Source: Struthio camelus (lineage: Eukaryota > Chordata > Aves > Struthioniformes > Struthionidae). From it: 64,000 bases of DNA. The translations under genes and the position numbers were made by a program. The notes beneath the pieces are model-generated. The model did not search any database. It was not told where the DNA came from and saw only the letters and a program-made list of their open reading frames with translations. The DNA lies in assembly GCF_040807025.1 (NCBI RefSeq), contig NC_090968.1:1364001-1428000 (forward strand), given 5' to 3'. This document shows positions 1 through 14,100 of the stretch, one piece after another. Position 1 is the stretch's first letter; each line of letters opens with the position of its first letter.

Positions 1-239
1 CGCTAGGGAAAGGAGGGAAGCTGGGCGGTTGCTCGGGTCGCAGGCAAACGGTTGTAACCAGAGCGTGTGTGCCGTTGGCGTTTTGCTGTCGGCGCGTTTC
101 CTTTTTGGAAGTGATCTCAGTCCCTCCCTAGCAAAGAGGGGGAAAAAAATAATGCCCACGCGTTTAACTTGAGGATTACTTTCCTTGGCTTAAACACGAG
201 ATGGTTTTCTCTCTCTTAAAATGCAGGAATTGCTCTCGA
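1..239. other. Unassigned left flank
   Basis: No gene, RNA or repeat is recognisable here. The composition is mixed and turns abruptly into the CTGC-rich tandem array near position 240. It is presumably spacer between STARD7 and its left neighbour, which is outside the window. Confidence 0.4.
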
Positions 240-1805
240 TTTCTCCTGTCGCTCCGCTGGGCAAATCTACACCCTCCTGCACCTCACTGCACTGCGTCCT
301 GCTGCGTGGCACCGTGCTCTGCTGCCCCCGCTGTGCTCGATGGCACCGTGTTGCAGCGCCCTGCTTTGCTGTGCTGCACCCTGCTGCGCTGCGTCGTGCG
401 GGTCGCTGCACTGCACCTGAGCGCGCTGTGCCTAGCTGCGTTGCACCTAACTGCCTGGCGCTGCACCTGAGCGCGCTGAGCTCTGCTGCGCTGCAGCCTG
501 CTACCGTGCACTGCGCCGCGCGGTGCTGCACCGTGGCATCTACCTGCGCTGCGCCCTGCTGCACTACACTGTGCCTCGCTGCGCCCTGCTGTGTGTCCCT
601 GGGCTCTGCTGCGCTGCACTGCACCGCACCGCACAGCACTGTGCCTCGCTGCACCCTGCTGCGTGTCCCTGGGCCCTGCTGCGCTGCACTGCGCCTTGCT
701 GCGCTGCAGCCTGCTGTGTGTCCCTGGGCCCTGCTGCGCTGCACTGCACCGCACAGCACTGCGCCTCGCTGCGCCCTGCTGCGTGTCCCTGGGCCCTGCT
801 GCGCTGCACTGCGCCCTGCTGCGTGTCCCTGGGCCCTGCTGCGCTGCACTGCACCGCACAGCACTGCGCCTCACTGCACCCTGCTGCGTGTCCCTGGGCC
901 CTGCTGCGCTGCACTGCACCGCACAGCACTGCGCCTTGCTGCGCCCTGCTGCGTGTCCCTGGGCCCTGCTGCGCTGCACTGCACCGCACAGCACTGCGCC
1001 TCGCTGCACCCTGCTGCGTGTCCCTGGGCCCTGCTGCGCTGCACTGCGCCTTGCTGCGCTGCAGCCTGCTGTGTGTCCCTGGGCCCTGCTGCGCTGCACT
1101 GCACCGCACAGCACTGCGCCTCGCTGCGCCCTGCTGCGTGTCCCTGGGCCCTGCTGCGCTGCACTGCGCCCTGCTGCGTGTCCCTGGGCCCTGCTGCGCT
1201 GCACTGCACCGCACAGCACTGCGCCTCACTGCACCCTGCTGCGTGTCCCTGGGCCCTGCTGCGCTGCACTGCACCGCACAGCACTGCGCCTTGCTGCGCC
1301 CTGCTGCGTGTCCCTGGGCCCTGCTGCGCTGCACTGCACCGCACAGCACTGCGCCTCGCTGCACCCTGCTGCGTGTCCCTGGGCCCTGCTGCGCTGCACT
1401 GCGCCTTGCTGCGCTGCAGCCTGCTGTGTGTCCCTGGGCCCTGCTGCGCTGCACTGCACCGCACAGCACTGCGCCTCGCTGCGCCCTGCTGCGTGTCCCT
1501 GGGCCCTGCTGCGCTGCACTGCGCCCTGCTGCGTGTCCCTGGGCCCTGCTGCGCTGCACTGCACCGCACAGCACTGCGCCTCACTGCACCCTGCTGCGTG
1601 TCCCTGGGCCCTGCTGCGCTGCACTGCACCGCACAGCACTGTGCCTCGCTGCGCCCTGCTGCGTGTCCCTGGGCCCTGCTGCGCTGCACCGCACCGCACA
1701 GCACTGTGCCTCGCTGCAGCCTGCTGCGTGTCCCTGGGCCCTGCTGCGCTGCACTGCACCGCACAGCACTGCGCCTCGCTGCGCTCTGCTGCGTGTCCCC
1801 GGGCG
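240..1805. repeat. 65-bp minisatellite with 355-bp higher-order period
   Basis: A C/T/G-rich array made of CTGC-type units. The anchor GTGTCCCTGGGC recurs at 593, 663, 718, 783, 823, 888, 953, 1018, 1073, 1138, 1178, 1243, 1308, 1373, 1428, 1493, 1533, 1598, 1663, 1728 and 1793. The spacings are mostly 65 bp, with regular 55-bp and 40-bp short units. From 718 the series 65-40-65-65-65-55 (355 bp) repeats exactly, then begins a third time. The stretch 240-590 is a more degenerate edge. Stop codons are almost absent, so long reading frames on both strands are by-products of composition, not genes. Confidence 0.95.
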
Positions 1806-2126
1806 CGCTGCACCGCATGCCGCCTCCGCGTCAGGCCCCGCCCCTATCGGCGTCAAGCCCCGCCCTCCGCTGCGGCAAGCCCCGCCCCCGGCGGCAAGCC
1901 CCGCCCCGTGGCGCGAAGGTCCGCGGCGCCCTTGCCCCGTCGCCCGCGCCCGGATGGGGGGGGGAGGGGCCGGGCCGCCGCCGGCGCGGGCCAATGGGCG
2001 CTCGGCGCCGCGGCGTCGGCGGCCAATGGCGGGGCGCGCGGGCGCCCGGCGGTGACGCAGCGGCGGCGCGCCGCTGGCGCGGGTGGTGGGCGGGGGGGGG
2101 GAGGCCCGCGAGGGGAGGCGGCCGGC
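1806..2126 (+). promoter_or_regulatory. STARD7: STARD7 CpG-island promoter and 5' UTR
   Basis: Extremely CpG-rich DNA directly upstream of the STARD7 start codon. It carries four GC-box cores (CCCCGCCC type) between about 1836 and 1910, two CCAAT boxes at 1991-1995 and 2023-2027, and a CRE-like TGACGCAG near 2053. There is no TATA box. This is the pattern of a housekeeping promoter. The exact transcription start cannot be read from sequence. Confidence 0.75.
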
Positions 2127-5100
2127 ATGTTGCAGCCGCTGCCGCGGCGGGCGCCCGCCGGCCTCGTCGCCAGCTGCGCCCGCGCCGCCCGCCTCGGCCC
2201 GCGCCCGCCCGCCGCCGCCGCCGCCCCCCCCCCGCTCGCCGGCAGCGGCGGCAACAACGGCAACGGCGCGGCGGGGGGCGGCGCGGCGCGGCGCGGCCTG
2301 CTGGGCCTGCTGGCGCGGCAGTGCAGCTACGTGACGGGGCAGCGGGCGCGGCGGGCGCAGCAGGCCTGGCAGCGCGGCGGCGGCGGCGGCGGCGGCGACG
2401 GCGCGGCGGAGCGGGCGCGGCGCGGGCTGTGGCGGCGGCTGCTCCGCGGCCGCTCCTCCTCCTCCTCCTCCGCCGCCGCCGCCGCCGCCCGCCTCATGGC
2501 GGCCCTCGCCGGCGTGTTCGTCTGGGACGGGCAGCGCATCGAGGAGGAGGAGCTGCAGCGGTGGGTGCCCGCCGCGGGGCCGCGGCCCGGGGGGGGGCCC
2601 TCCCCCCCCACCTCCTTCAGGGCCGGGGAGCGGCCCCCCCCCCCATCCGCAGGGCGCCCCCCCTCCCCCGAATCCTTGAGGGCTCAGGGCTGCCCCAAAT
2701 CCTCAGGGTTCCCCCCCCCCCCCCGACCTGACTCCTTCAGGGCCCAAGGTCCCCCCCCCCCCCCAAACCCTCAGAGATGCACCCTAAATCATTCACAGCC
2801 CAGGAGTTTCTACTTTTCCAAATCCTCAGGGATGCCCCCCCCCCAAAATGCTTCAGGCCTGGGAGTGGCCCCCCACATCTTCAGGGGCCCCCCAAATCCT
2901 TGAGGGTTCAGGGCTGTCCCCAAAACCCTCAAGGTTCAAGGACCTGAATCCTTCAGGACCCAGGAGTCTCCCCCCCCCCCAAAAAAAAATCTTCAGGGGT
3001 GCACCACAAATCCTTCTGGACCTGGGGTTACCCCTCTCCAAATCCTCAGGGATTCCCCCCAAATTCTTCAGGGTCTGGGAGTGCCTCCCCAAATCCTTCA
3101 AGGCCCAGGAGTTTCCCCCTCCCTAAATCCTCAGGGACACCCCCAACCAAATTTCTCAGGGCCCAGGTTTGCCCCCCCCCACACACTCCTTCAGACCCTA
3201 GGGTCTCCTGCTCCACCACCACGTTTTCTGATGCTTAGGCAACCCCCCAAAATCCTTAGAGGTTCCCCCCCAGTTCCTGTAGAATTTGAGATGCCCCAAA
3301 TCACCCAGGTCCCAAGGGTGCCCAGGATCCCCCCCCTAAATCCTCAGGGGTATGCCCCCAGAATCCTTCAGAGCTCCAAGGTGCCTCCCCAAATCCTCCC
3401 AGATGCCCCCCAGTCCTCCTGGGCCTGGGATGCCTCCCCCCCCCAAAATGCTTAGGGGTACCCCCCAAGATCCTCCACAGCCCAGGAGTGCCCCCACCTC
3501 CCACATCCTGCCCCATAGGTTGTCCCAGGGTGCGCCCCTCCCCTGCCTGGTATCCTGGTGGCGTCCCTCCCACCTCCTTGGCCTGTCCCCTCTCGGGGAC
3601 CTGGGGTGCACCTTCTGCTCCCCAAATCCTGTCCCCTAGGGTGCCCTGGGGGGGACAAGTCCCTCCCTAGATTATCTCCCGCAGGGTTTCTGGGGGGCTG
3701 CACAGGAGCTGCGGTGGGGAAGGGGTCTCCGGCCTTTTTGCTTACATTTTGGGATCACGGGGATCACCGTGGGAATGCATGGCTTTGCAGTTCTGCCTTT
3801 GAGCGCTAACCGTACCACGTGACAGAGCGGTGTTGAATCAGAAAGGGTAATTAAAACTTTAACGTGAAATTGCTGGTGCGATAGAGAGTTGCTGGATTTC
3901 CCCCAAATCCTTCTCTTTTCAATTCTGTATGGTTTGTCCGAGTGCACTTTGCTTATCCTTGTCCGGACCGCGTTGAGGGCATTAAATGCACTGATTTAAG
4001 TAGCTTACATAATACTTAATTAAATCTTAGTCGTACAGGAAAACAGCCCTCACTTTTGCATCTCCTCATGTTGATTTATGACCTTTTCAGATATTTTATA
4101 TATAGTGCATGCCTTCATGCGCAGCAAAAGTTGAAAAGGACAAGTCTTTATTTTATTTTTTTCCTGATGAGGGAGTTTCCGATGTGGCTATGCACAGCGA
4201 GGTCTTTCAGGAGCTCGTGTTGTAACTGCTTGTGAACGTGGTCCCTGATCACGTGGATAATAAACCCTACATAGCGTTTTCCATTGATCTCAGCAGGCAT
4301 TGGATTAGGCGTGTGATTAAAACTTGAGTCGGGCTGTTTTGTTCAAGGTTACTCGTGGCAGCACTGTGCGAGCTCGCACGCTTGCTTCTTACAGGATTGA
4401 GCCTCTTGACCTTCGTTTAAGGAGTCAGCAAGCCTAATAACAGATCCTCTTTTAGCGCACTTTATAGAGCAAGGTAGAGTTCACTTTTATTATTCCTTTT
4501 ACTATTTACTCTCTTTTGATCCTGACTTGCTAGCTTTAAGTCTAGAAAGCCCTAATCTTATTTGTCTATAGGCTAGCGAGACAAGGCTCTACCGTTTAAT
4601 GTGATGAAAAAATACGTTCAAGAGGGAGACCCTGACTTGGGGTTGTGTGGGACGTCTTTAATGCTGGTTTCTAACACGGGGAGACTAAATGATGACCGTG
4701 CTCTTGTTGCCTGTTGTGGGAGTAAAAACTTCTCAGTAAAGTCAGTTTGAAGGGTGTTTCTTTGCTCGGTGCTTATTATAACTTGTTCGTAGTTGAGAGT
4801 CGCAAGAGGTCTTGAAAACGAGATAAAACAACTTATTTCACAAGTAGTGGGATCAATGAAGCCTGCCTTCCTCTGAATCTGTCTTCTGCTTGATGTGCGC
4901 TCTCAATCCTCTCTTTAACTACTCTCTTTTTTAACAAAATGGGTAGAAATGGGGTATTGCTGATGCTGGAAGTAGGCTCCGAATAGGCGGCTGAGATAAG
5001 CACAGAATACAATTTTTTTATTGTATTTAGGTGCTGAGCATGCTGGACTGCGCGTACCCTTCGCATGCCAGGCTCGCGTTTGCTGCGCGGGGGGCGAAGT

Positions 5101-8100
5101 GACAGTAAGCCTTCCTAGCTGTTATCCCGGGCTCTGTCCGTTTTGCTTGCTCTATAAACACAGGCAATCCCCTGAGCCGAGAGTTGTCACAAATGATTAG
5201 TGACTTACTATTTGTCATAAGGGCATGACGAGCTCTTTCTAAAGGCGCCTCCCGTTTCTTGTATCTGCTCTGCTTTTTCTTTAGCCTTTGGGGCTTTGAC
5301 CGCAAAAAATCATGTCAGAAGCAAGACTGCTTGAAAGGGTGTCTTGCAATACAAACACTTAAAATCAGGAGTTGCTTTTCGAATATGTTTGGCTTATGGT
5401 GTCTCAGCTTTGCTTCTGAGCAGGTTAATACGCTATAAGGTTGCTGCACTGTGTGATTTCTTGTTCCTTAAAAAACGTGAAAAGGGTTTTGTGATCTCAA
5501 CAAGAAAACATCCTTTCGTGAATCGGATGCAGTAGGAAAGAGGTAGGAGCAGGAGGAAAGTCTAAAGGAGGTATGAAGGAGGAGATGTTCAGCGCGATGC
5601 TGTGGTACGGCTTAGAGACTGATGTGTGGATGTCAAGGCTTCTCTCACACTAATAAACCTTACGTGCACCTGATCAATGCCAAGCGCACCAGCTGCCTTT
5701 TTCAAGAAAAGAGGGACTGAAGGAGGGAGAGGTGCTCTTTGGAAGGACTTTCCTCCTCTTATGTGTCAGCAGAGCAGCTCGAATGCTTCCTCGGGGAGGC
5801 GGGAGACCTGATTTTCGGACGACTTCTGTGCGTGGGCGGTGAAACTCATCTATTCCCCCTTCCTAAGCGAGCATCCTAATCGCTGGGCTGTAGGCAGGGC
5901 TGCAGTTTGCCTTCTGGCCGTGAGAGAGGAAACCTTCCCCCTCTTATTAATTCATCTAAAACTTCTTGCTGCTATTTGTATTCCTTATTGCTTGCCCTCG
6001 GCTGGCTGGCGGGAATGCCTGTGTCTTCAGCAGTCCTCGGCGACGCAGCCAGGTATACTGGACGCGTATGGGGTTTAAAGTAGAGCTTCACCCCGCTTGG
6101 GTATCGTCTTTCTGTTTTCCTTCTCGGCTCCTTTTCTCCTACCTGTCCCTGGGAACCAGTTTAAGCATCAGTAAAACGTAGCTTGCTTTATTCTCACAAA
6201 AATTACGCTTGCCGTCAAAATCTGTTAACTTAACTTGATGGCGAGGCTATGCTTTTTTCCTCGGTAAGATTAGTAAAAAATCTTGAGTGTCTGCTCTGGT
6301 GTTACTCTGCCTTCCCTATAAGGTGCTTCTGGTGCAGCGATTCCTAGCGTTTGGGGTAATGCGAGGATTTGATCATCAAAACGGTAAATAAAACATCTGC
6401 CTGCGGTGTTTGGAGCCTCTCTGTCAAGCTTTGAAACAGCTGATAGTTGCGGGCTTTCTGAAGGGACTGAGAATCGATCGCCGTGCGGACGGGCTGTGCC
6501 AGGTTAGGACTACGAGCAGCCCTCGGCAGGAGGGCTTGGCTGGAGTTTGGGGCGAGTTGTTCCCGGTTGGGTTCCAGGTCACGCGTTTCACAGGTAGCAG
6601 AGCACGTGGTGGGTAAATGAGAGATGAAAACCAGGCGTTTTGGCCCAAGCGATGTTTCTGCAGCTCTGCTCAGACGCTCCCGGGCTTTGAAAGTCTGCTG
6701 TTCTCTATCCTTTATTTTTAAACCTGTGGGCAGCAGGCACCATCTTGTTGCGTGTCTCTGCGCAGGGATTGCACCTCAGGTTTTAAATACCAAACAGCGA
6801 CACAGCTGAAGTGCCTATTTATCAGCAGCTACTTCAGCATAGGGTTATTTCGGGGAACATAACCCATTTCTTCGTATTTTAACTCCGTGCGCAATTCGAA
6901 AGGACGAGCCTGGGGCAAGAAGCAGCGTGAGGAAGAAAGGGCACGTTCCTGCGGCGAGTGCGGCCAGCGCTTTTCGGTGGCCGCGTCTCTGTTCTGGGCG
7001 CTTGCCGAAACATGAAGCGAAGGTCAGGCCGGCCTGGTATCCGAGAAACACGCCGTGCAGCTGGCTTTCTCCTTTCCCCAGCACGGCCAAAACAAAAAGA
7101 CCCGTGGCAAGCTTCACACCCTGTCTGCCGTGCCTCCTCGCCATCTTCTGCTGATCGCGCCCTGTCTGCCGCCAGTTGCAAATTGTACCGAGCTGCCTGC
7201 AGAAACGCTTTGAATTCTTTCTGATTAAGCGAGGCCTCGCCGCTTTGCCTGAGCGCTTGTGCAGCGCCTTTCGTTTGTGCACGTGACGGGCTGGCTCTGA
7301 GCACTTCCGAAGGTATCTGAAGCTGCGGCTGGATGCCCGCCACGGAGGAGGCTCGCACGCCTGCCGTTTGTGCCCGACCGTCCTCCAGCCCTGCGCTGGC
7401 CCTCCCACGCCAACGCTGACGAAACGGCGCATGTGAGTATTCCTCATCCGCTCCGGAGCAAAGGCGGCAGTGGTTTGGCAAAGCAGCTGGCGTTGGGAGC
7501 CCGAGCAAAGCTGGTCGATGCAGAGGTGAGCGGAGGGGGGGTGTTTGCGTAAACTGTCCTCCCAGCTTTGCTGTTAGGGTGGGAACGTCTTCAGGCGGCA
7601 GTTAAGTACTAATTTTCGTTTGCAACAGCGGTTTAAGTTGCAGGTCTGGGCTTGTGAGAGACGGGGAGTTAAATGGTAACGCTTCTTGAAGCGTGGTTTA
7701 AAGAGCATTAGCAGTCCCTACCGAGCACAGCAATGCTAACTCGACTCTCCCAGGGCTGGGCAAGGAGTGTGAAAATGCCTTTAGCCAGCTCACACTCCCT
7801 CTCCCCCAAAAACTGAGCCATTATCAAGCTGGGGAGAGGGGAAGGGGCCGCATGGAGATCGATGACCCAGAAGAATCGCATGTTCGAACGCTGGTGAACA
7901 GCGAGCTGGTGGTTCAGCCTGGCGTCGGGTTCTGGGATACGGCGCTGATGCGCCTCTTCCTTTGAGGGAGAGGGGGAAAATCTAAGATCGTTTAAGATGA
8001 TCGTGCCCTGCGTTGCAGTTTATTGCCCTCCAGTTTTGCATGAGTTCAGCTGTGGTCACTAAGATGATGCAGGTCAAAAAGGTCCCTGAATCAGCCTTAG

Positions 8101-11100
8101 CTGGAGCTGCGGTGGTACAAACAGCCGAGCTGATTCCCCAGCTTACTGCTGCCGAAAATGGGAGCCCTCGCTGTCCCCGCTCCCCACCGCGGGATGCTGG
8201 CTCTGATGTTCTCTGAGCCTCTCTGCAAGCTGATTTCAGTTTGCTAAACCAGCAGAAAACTAGCTGGTTCGCCTTTTGTTATTGTTGCTGGATTACGGAG
8301 GCGAGTTGGCTCGTGGAGGGATTGTATGAACGCTCTAATAAATAAATCAGAGGTGGGAACATGTGGGGTGGGGGACAGAGGTAACGGGAGGGAGCGAGAC
8401 TCTCCCCGTTCAGTGAAGGTTTTAGGACCTTGTATCGCTAACCCGCCGCAGCTATTTCACAGTGCTGGCAATGCCATGCCACCTTCCCAATAATCATTAA
8501 TTGGCAGCCGTCTCCCGAGAGGAAGATGATCGTCTTAGAAGGCCTGTAGAGCAGTTCAAGGTCTTTGTGCAGGAAGATCGGATCTGAGAGGCGCCGGATC
8601 TGCGACCTCCAGACCTGGGGGAAACGTGGGATCGGTGGCCGCTGCCTCGTCGCCGTTGTAGATCACGCGTGGCTGAGTCGGTGACGTCCCTCTTGCGTGA
8701 ACGTGTGTGTTATTTCTTTAGGAGGTGAGGGGTGGAGATGTGCAGAGCTCTATCGTGCTGCGTCGCCTCCCCTCTTTCCCTCTCGGATCTGGAGGGCTCG
8801 GTTTCGTGGTGCTCCTGTTGGGAACGGCTGACCTAGAGCTGCGGTTTCCAAGCATCTCAGGCCAAGGTACCTTCTCTTCTGGTACGGGCCTCGCTTGCAA
8901 ATTGAGGTAGCTGCTCAGGCATAGCTGAGATGGGGTCCTCATTGCTGCCTTCGCCCTGCAACCCCTCTGCTCAAAGCCCTTTTGGGGGGCGGTGGGGCTC
9001 TCCATCTCCCTGCCAGGCCTCCCTCCTCTCTTTCCGCTGGCTCCTGGTTTAGCTGCAGCAGTAGCAAGGGTATCTCTGCGTGGCTGGGTCACTTCGTACC
9101 CTGCCCGAAACTCCCACCTGCTTTCCCTGTCCCTGTGAGCAGCGATAGGGAGAGCTGAATCGAGTCCTCTGCCCTGGGAAGGGTGGTGGTGCCGGGGGTT
9201 GGATCGGCGCAGTGCTATTGTGCCGACTTGCTCCGGGCCGTCACAGCGCCTGCCGGCTCCAGCGCAGCTGCGAGGAAGTATCAGTGCTGGGAAAGTCTCT
9301 TGGATTTTTGATTTACAAGATGCTGCATAGCTTGGATAATGCAATAACTGGAACTGAACAAGAGAACTCGGTGCTGCTCCGTGTTTTGACCTTGCTAAGT
9401 TTTCTGATGTCCTGCTGGAATAAGAAAAGAAGTGGACGGTGCCTTGCTGCGTGGAGCTGCTATAAAACTCCTCTGGATCCTCTTTCCCCAGGGTGGAATT
9501 TGAAGGCAAATGCCAACAGCAAGCAAGCAAGCACATTGCAATGTAAAGCTTTTAGACCAGGAGCAGTGGAAGTTATTACTTTGGGAATTTCCAGGGAACA
9601 TTAACATTGATTCACCAGACTGGTGAGACCTGCCTTACAGGTTGCAAATTGGTGCTTAACTTATAGCTGATGCTAATTGCTTTAATATAATTAGTGTCTT
9701 CAGGCACTGTCAGGGCTCAGAAATGCTGAAAGCACTGCAAACAACCTGTGATCTTTCTTCCTCGGAGACCCTGCAGCAGGCTGGTATACGGCACTTTCCA
9801 GCACTGCCTGCGTCCCTGGGAGGCCGCTGCCGATGAGCTAGCCCAAGCTGAAGGAGAGTGAAGTAGGTGTTGCCTGCTCTGTATTCGCACAGGACTACAG
9901 ATCTAAATAAATGAGCTGTTTCTTTCTACCATTTTATTTTTGGATACTGAAGCCCGAGCTAGAAGGGATTTATTCCGCAGTGGAAAGCTTTTCTGTGTTC
10001 TCCTCTTCCTCCTTATCTTCAGGAGCCTTGATCTGAATCTCACTCCAGTGCTTTCGCTCTAGTACCAGTTTCTCTAGGTGAAAGAAGCTTAAACTGGAGA
10101 TTTAATGGTCCCTAGAGCTGTGTTTGTGAGAGTCACCCTTTGGCTGCCCTCCTCTTCCCGAGGAGGGTCAGTCTTGCCGAACCTCTTGTAGGAGAGGCTG
10201 ACTGTACCTGCTCGTCATCTTGCAAACTCTGGTCACTGTTTGCGATTCACTTGTCATTTTGCAGACTTGAGGGGACTCAAAAAGCTAGTCCATCCTCTGA
10301 AATAGCATGGATTCCCCTTCTTTCCCTCCCCCGCGTCCTATCGCATTGCAAGATCCCACGGGGCCTCCATCCGCTTATGCAGCAGAGTTATGTGTTAGAC
10401 TAATAACCGTGCAGTCAGCAAGTTGGAAACAATCTGTCCTAGAATATTACTGGCAGCTTCACTGATCAGGTTTAGCCTGTGCCCCTACACTGACTCAGCA
10501 CAGCTCCAGTGCTGCAAGTGTTATTTCTGTGAACAGCGTAATACCTTGGTTGCTTTGTTCCGAAAACCGTTTTTTCCTTGAATCCATCTTTTCCTGCATT
10601 TCATTCTTTGCAGCTGGGCAGTTTCTACTGCGTTCTTTCCTGGGAGTGCTGAGAAATCTCGGTTTGTGAGCGTCTGATGGCTCCTTCTCCAGCTTTTTAT
10701 TACAAACTCCACGTATGAGAAATCTGTGACAGGTTGTAGCTCCCAGCAAAGTCTGGTTTTTCCCTCGTGCTGTCTGATCCGTATCTGCAGGTGAAGGGCT
10801 GCTATATCCTTCCCCAGGAGCTTTGGTGCTGTCTCTGTGAATCACCCGCACTAATCTGTTACAGGGATTCGGGCCTTTTTGGAAGGGCTAAAACTCGTGT
10901 GGGATGCTGGTGGTTGCTTGCCGAATCTACTCAGAGCAGAAGTGTTTCTAGTCTTGCAGAAAGCTGTACCCATCTGTACGAGGAACAAGCCTGTGTGCAC
11001 TTCCCCTACAAAACAGAGCTAACACAATGCAGCTGTTGTTATCCCCTAGCTGCTTTTTTTTTTCTCTCTCTTTGCCTTGCAGAAAGACCCTTGCAATCCT

Positions 11101-14100
11101 CCTTTGTGCTGCAGATGTCTTTTCACAGCACTGAAAGGGACTACTTGGGTTACAGAGTCTCCAGCAGTTGCAGTTAACCACAGAATAAGTTTCTACCTTA
11201 AAAGCGCACATGGGAAGCCCCTTCCAAACACCCACAAAGCAATTTTCAACACTGTGTTATAACATAAGACCGCTAAGACAAAAGATAAAAATCTACGGCA
11301 GCTACAGTGCGTGGCTGAGCGTGTTTTGTTTGCTGGTGAAATGATCCAGGCATGAAGGGGGAGCTGAGACTGCTTTTTCTGCAGCAATAACACGCTAGAT
11401 GAGGCCTGTAACTTGCTGAGGACGCTTAGCAGGCCTTGGAGGCTCCGTCTGTAGCAGAATGACTCTGTCCTCTGATGAAGCTTTCGTTGCTGACTGGTGT
11501 TTCCTTTCCTTTTCTTTCTCCTTGCCCCAGATCTGCACAAGAGATGAAGCATATGGAGAACATATCCAGCCTGTTTCATGGCAGCACCCCAGACGAGTAT
11601 CAGAGGCTAGAGTCCAAATCGGGGGAGCAGCCCTGGGAGATGATCATGGACAAGAAGCACTTCAAGCTCTGGAGGCGTCCGATTGAGGGCACCCACTTGT
11701 ATCAGTACCGAGGTAATTCGGCTCCTTGCCTGCTTGCATAGCTTTTTTTCCACATGAGTCACTGCAGAGTCCTCAGACGTGTGCTGCGTGCCTCCTGTCT
11801 GGCCTTTCTTTATAGGAACCTGAGAAAATGCAAAACTGTCGTCCTTTACTCCCCTCTTTACTGGTCCCATCAGCCCTTCAGAGTCGCCCTAGCCCTGACA
11901 CTTGCCTTGGAAAATGACTTTTCCTTGAAATCTTGCAGCAATGAGATTAAAAACTTGCTTATGCCTGTGACTAAAGCCTTTCTCTTTACTGCAGTATTTG
12001 GAACATACACAGATGTGACTCCCAGGCAGTTCTTCAATGTACAGGTGAGTACGTGTGAAATCTAGGCTGTACAATGTGTTAGAAATAAAGTGTTATTTCC
12101 CATTCCTTGCCGGAAGGGATGGGATGGAAAGAAAAATGGTGATTATCATCTTCTGTTTGTATCATTTGCATGATCTAAACCAGCTTAGATTAGATCCTAA
12201 TACAGATTAGAACGGGCCAAGTTATCCCATGTTTACTGGCTTCTCTGATCAGTCTCTGCTGCTCGTTCCTGCGGGAAGTGAAACATTGGCACACGCGGGC
12301 CCTTGGCCTTGATACGCTGCAGGACATGCAGGCATCATCCGGTTTCTGATCCTAGTTCTCCCTCTGCGTACCCTGCCGGGTAGCGTAGTGCACCTGTGCT
12401 TCCTCCTCTGCTGACATCTTTCAAAGTCTTTAATTTCTTGGTGGGTAAAACTTGGCCGTGACAGTTTGTTCCCCCAGGAGGAGGAAAAGGGATGGTTATC
12501 TTCCTTTAGTGGTGATATTGGTTATGCGTAGACTTTGCTGTGGTTCAGTCCCTTTTTCTTTCCAGCTGGACACTGAGTATAGGAAGAAGTGGGACTCACT
12601 GGTCATCAAGTTGGATGTCATTGAAAGAGACCTGGCCACTGGTTCGGAAGTGATTCACTGGGTAACTCACTTCCCGGTGAGTGATTCCTTCTCCTTTCCT
12701 GCTTCGGTTACCCTCCTCAACACCACACAAACGGCTAGCGAGATTGATTTCTGTCCTTTCCTTTCCGCAGTACCCTATGTATTCACGAGACTACGTATAT
12801 GTTCGACGGTACAGCGTAGACAAAGAGAACAATTTGATGGTACTAGTGTCACGGTACGTATTGTCAGTTCAACCTAGTCGAACTGTGTTTTTGCCAGGGT
12901 GTGAGGATGTGCTGTCTCCTGTGCCTCTGGTGAGGGTCACATCAGTCCTGCTTGCTGAAGGAGTCGAGCTTTTTATGTTACTAGTGACTCCCTTGGTAAC
13001 CAATAGAGTCATTTCAAAGCTTTGCCCCCGTTTCCTAGCTGTAGAACGGAAAATTCTGAGATGAACTGTAAAGAGCTGGGTACAGATTTTGTGAGCTTTT
13101 CTAAACGGCTGCAAAAACTCAGGGATCTGTTTGGAAAAAACAGCCTCCTCCTGTAGGGTGAAAACTATATTCCCTTAGTATCTGTCCTGGGTCAGCAGAT
13201 TTTGGTGTAATCCAGATCCAGAGCTTATGTTTTGAGGATGCCGCCCTTAGTTGTAATGTTCCCTTCTGTTGTGTCTCTTCCAGGGCAGTGGAGCACCCAA
13301 GTGTCCCAGAAGATCCTGAGTATGTTCGGGTCAGAACCTACGAGTCTCAGATGGTCATCCGTCCGCACAAAACATTTGATGAGGTGAGTTTTCAGATGGT
13401 CGGGGAAACGTAGAGGAAAAGCCACTTGCCGTTCTGAGCTCTTCACAAGAGAGCCATAAGGCAAGCAGCAACTCTTGTAAACACTTACGGTTGTTGTCCA
13501 AGCAGTAGTTTCCCTGGCTGTTGTCCATAACAGTAATCTAGGGTAAACAATATAGAGTCAGAAAAGAGGGTTCAGTTTGTTTCCTGAATGCTAACACTAG
13601 GAAACCCTTCCCTGCTTCCAGAAGTGAAACGTGCTGTTTGGAGAGGACTAAGAATTTTGACTAGGTAGCTTGAGACTCTCTCTAAAGGAGAGAGACAACT
13701 TCAGAGAACCAGACTCTTTTTTTAAAAAAAAAAAAAAAAAAAAACTTAAGCCTCTAAAATCTTGTCTCTTGTGCTTAACTTGCTCAGAACAAGTGCTACT
13801 GGATCTTTGCAGGATATCTAGAGCCTGAAGAGGGTGTACTGAGGCAGTGAAGTACTGGGGTGAATGACACCTTCCTCCTCCTAAAACCTTCCTCTGTACT
13901 TTCACTGGGTTTTCTATTGCTCTGTATCGCCATATCTCTTCCTCCTTAATACTTTGACCAAAGCCCTGCAGAGACAGTAGTGCTCGCTGTCAGATGTGAG
14001 CGGCCTTCTGTTCCGTTTCAAAAGGGACCGTAGAAAAACTGATCACACTTTGGTAAAAGCTGAATGTAGTATTTGTAGAGATGCCAACATTTTGATCAAA

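Noticed and set aside
190-2731. Very long reading frames (up to about 830 codons) on both strands over the 65-bp array
   Set aside because: They are open in several frames at once, consist of repeated Ala/Cys/Leu or Gln/Arg/Ser peptides, and follow from a stop-poor repeat with a unit not divisible by three. Only the STARD7 exon 1 part at 2127-2560 is real.
6845-7508. Two overlapping minus-strand frames of about 200 codons in STARD7 intron 1
   Set aside because: Different frames over the same DNA, no recognisable domain and no splice partners; kept only as a low-interest GC island.
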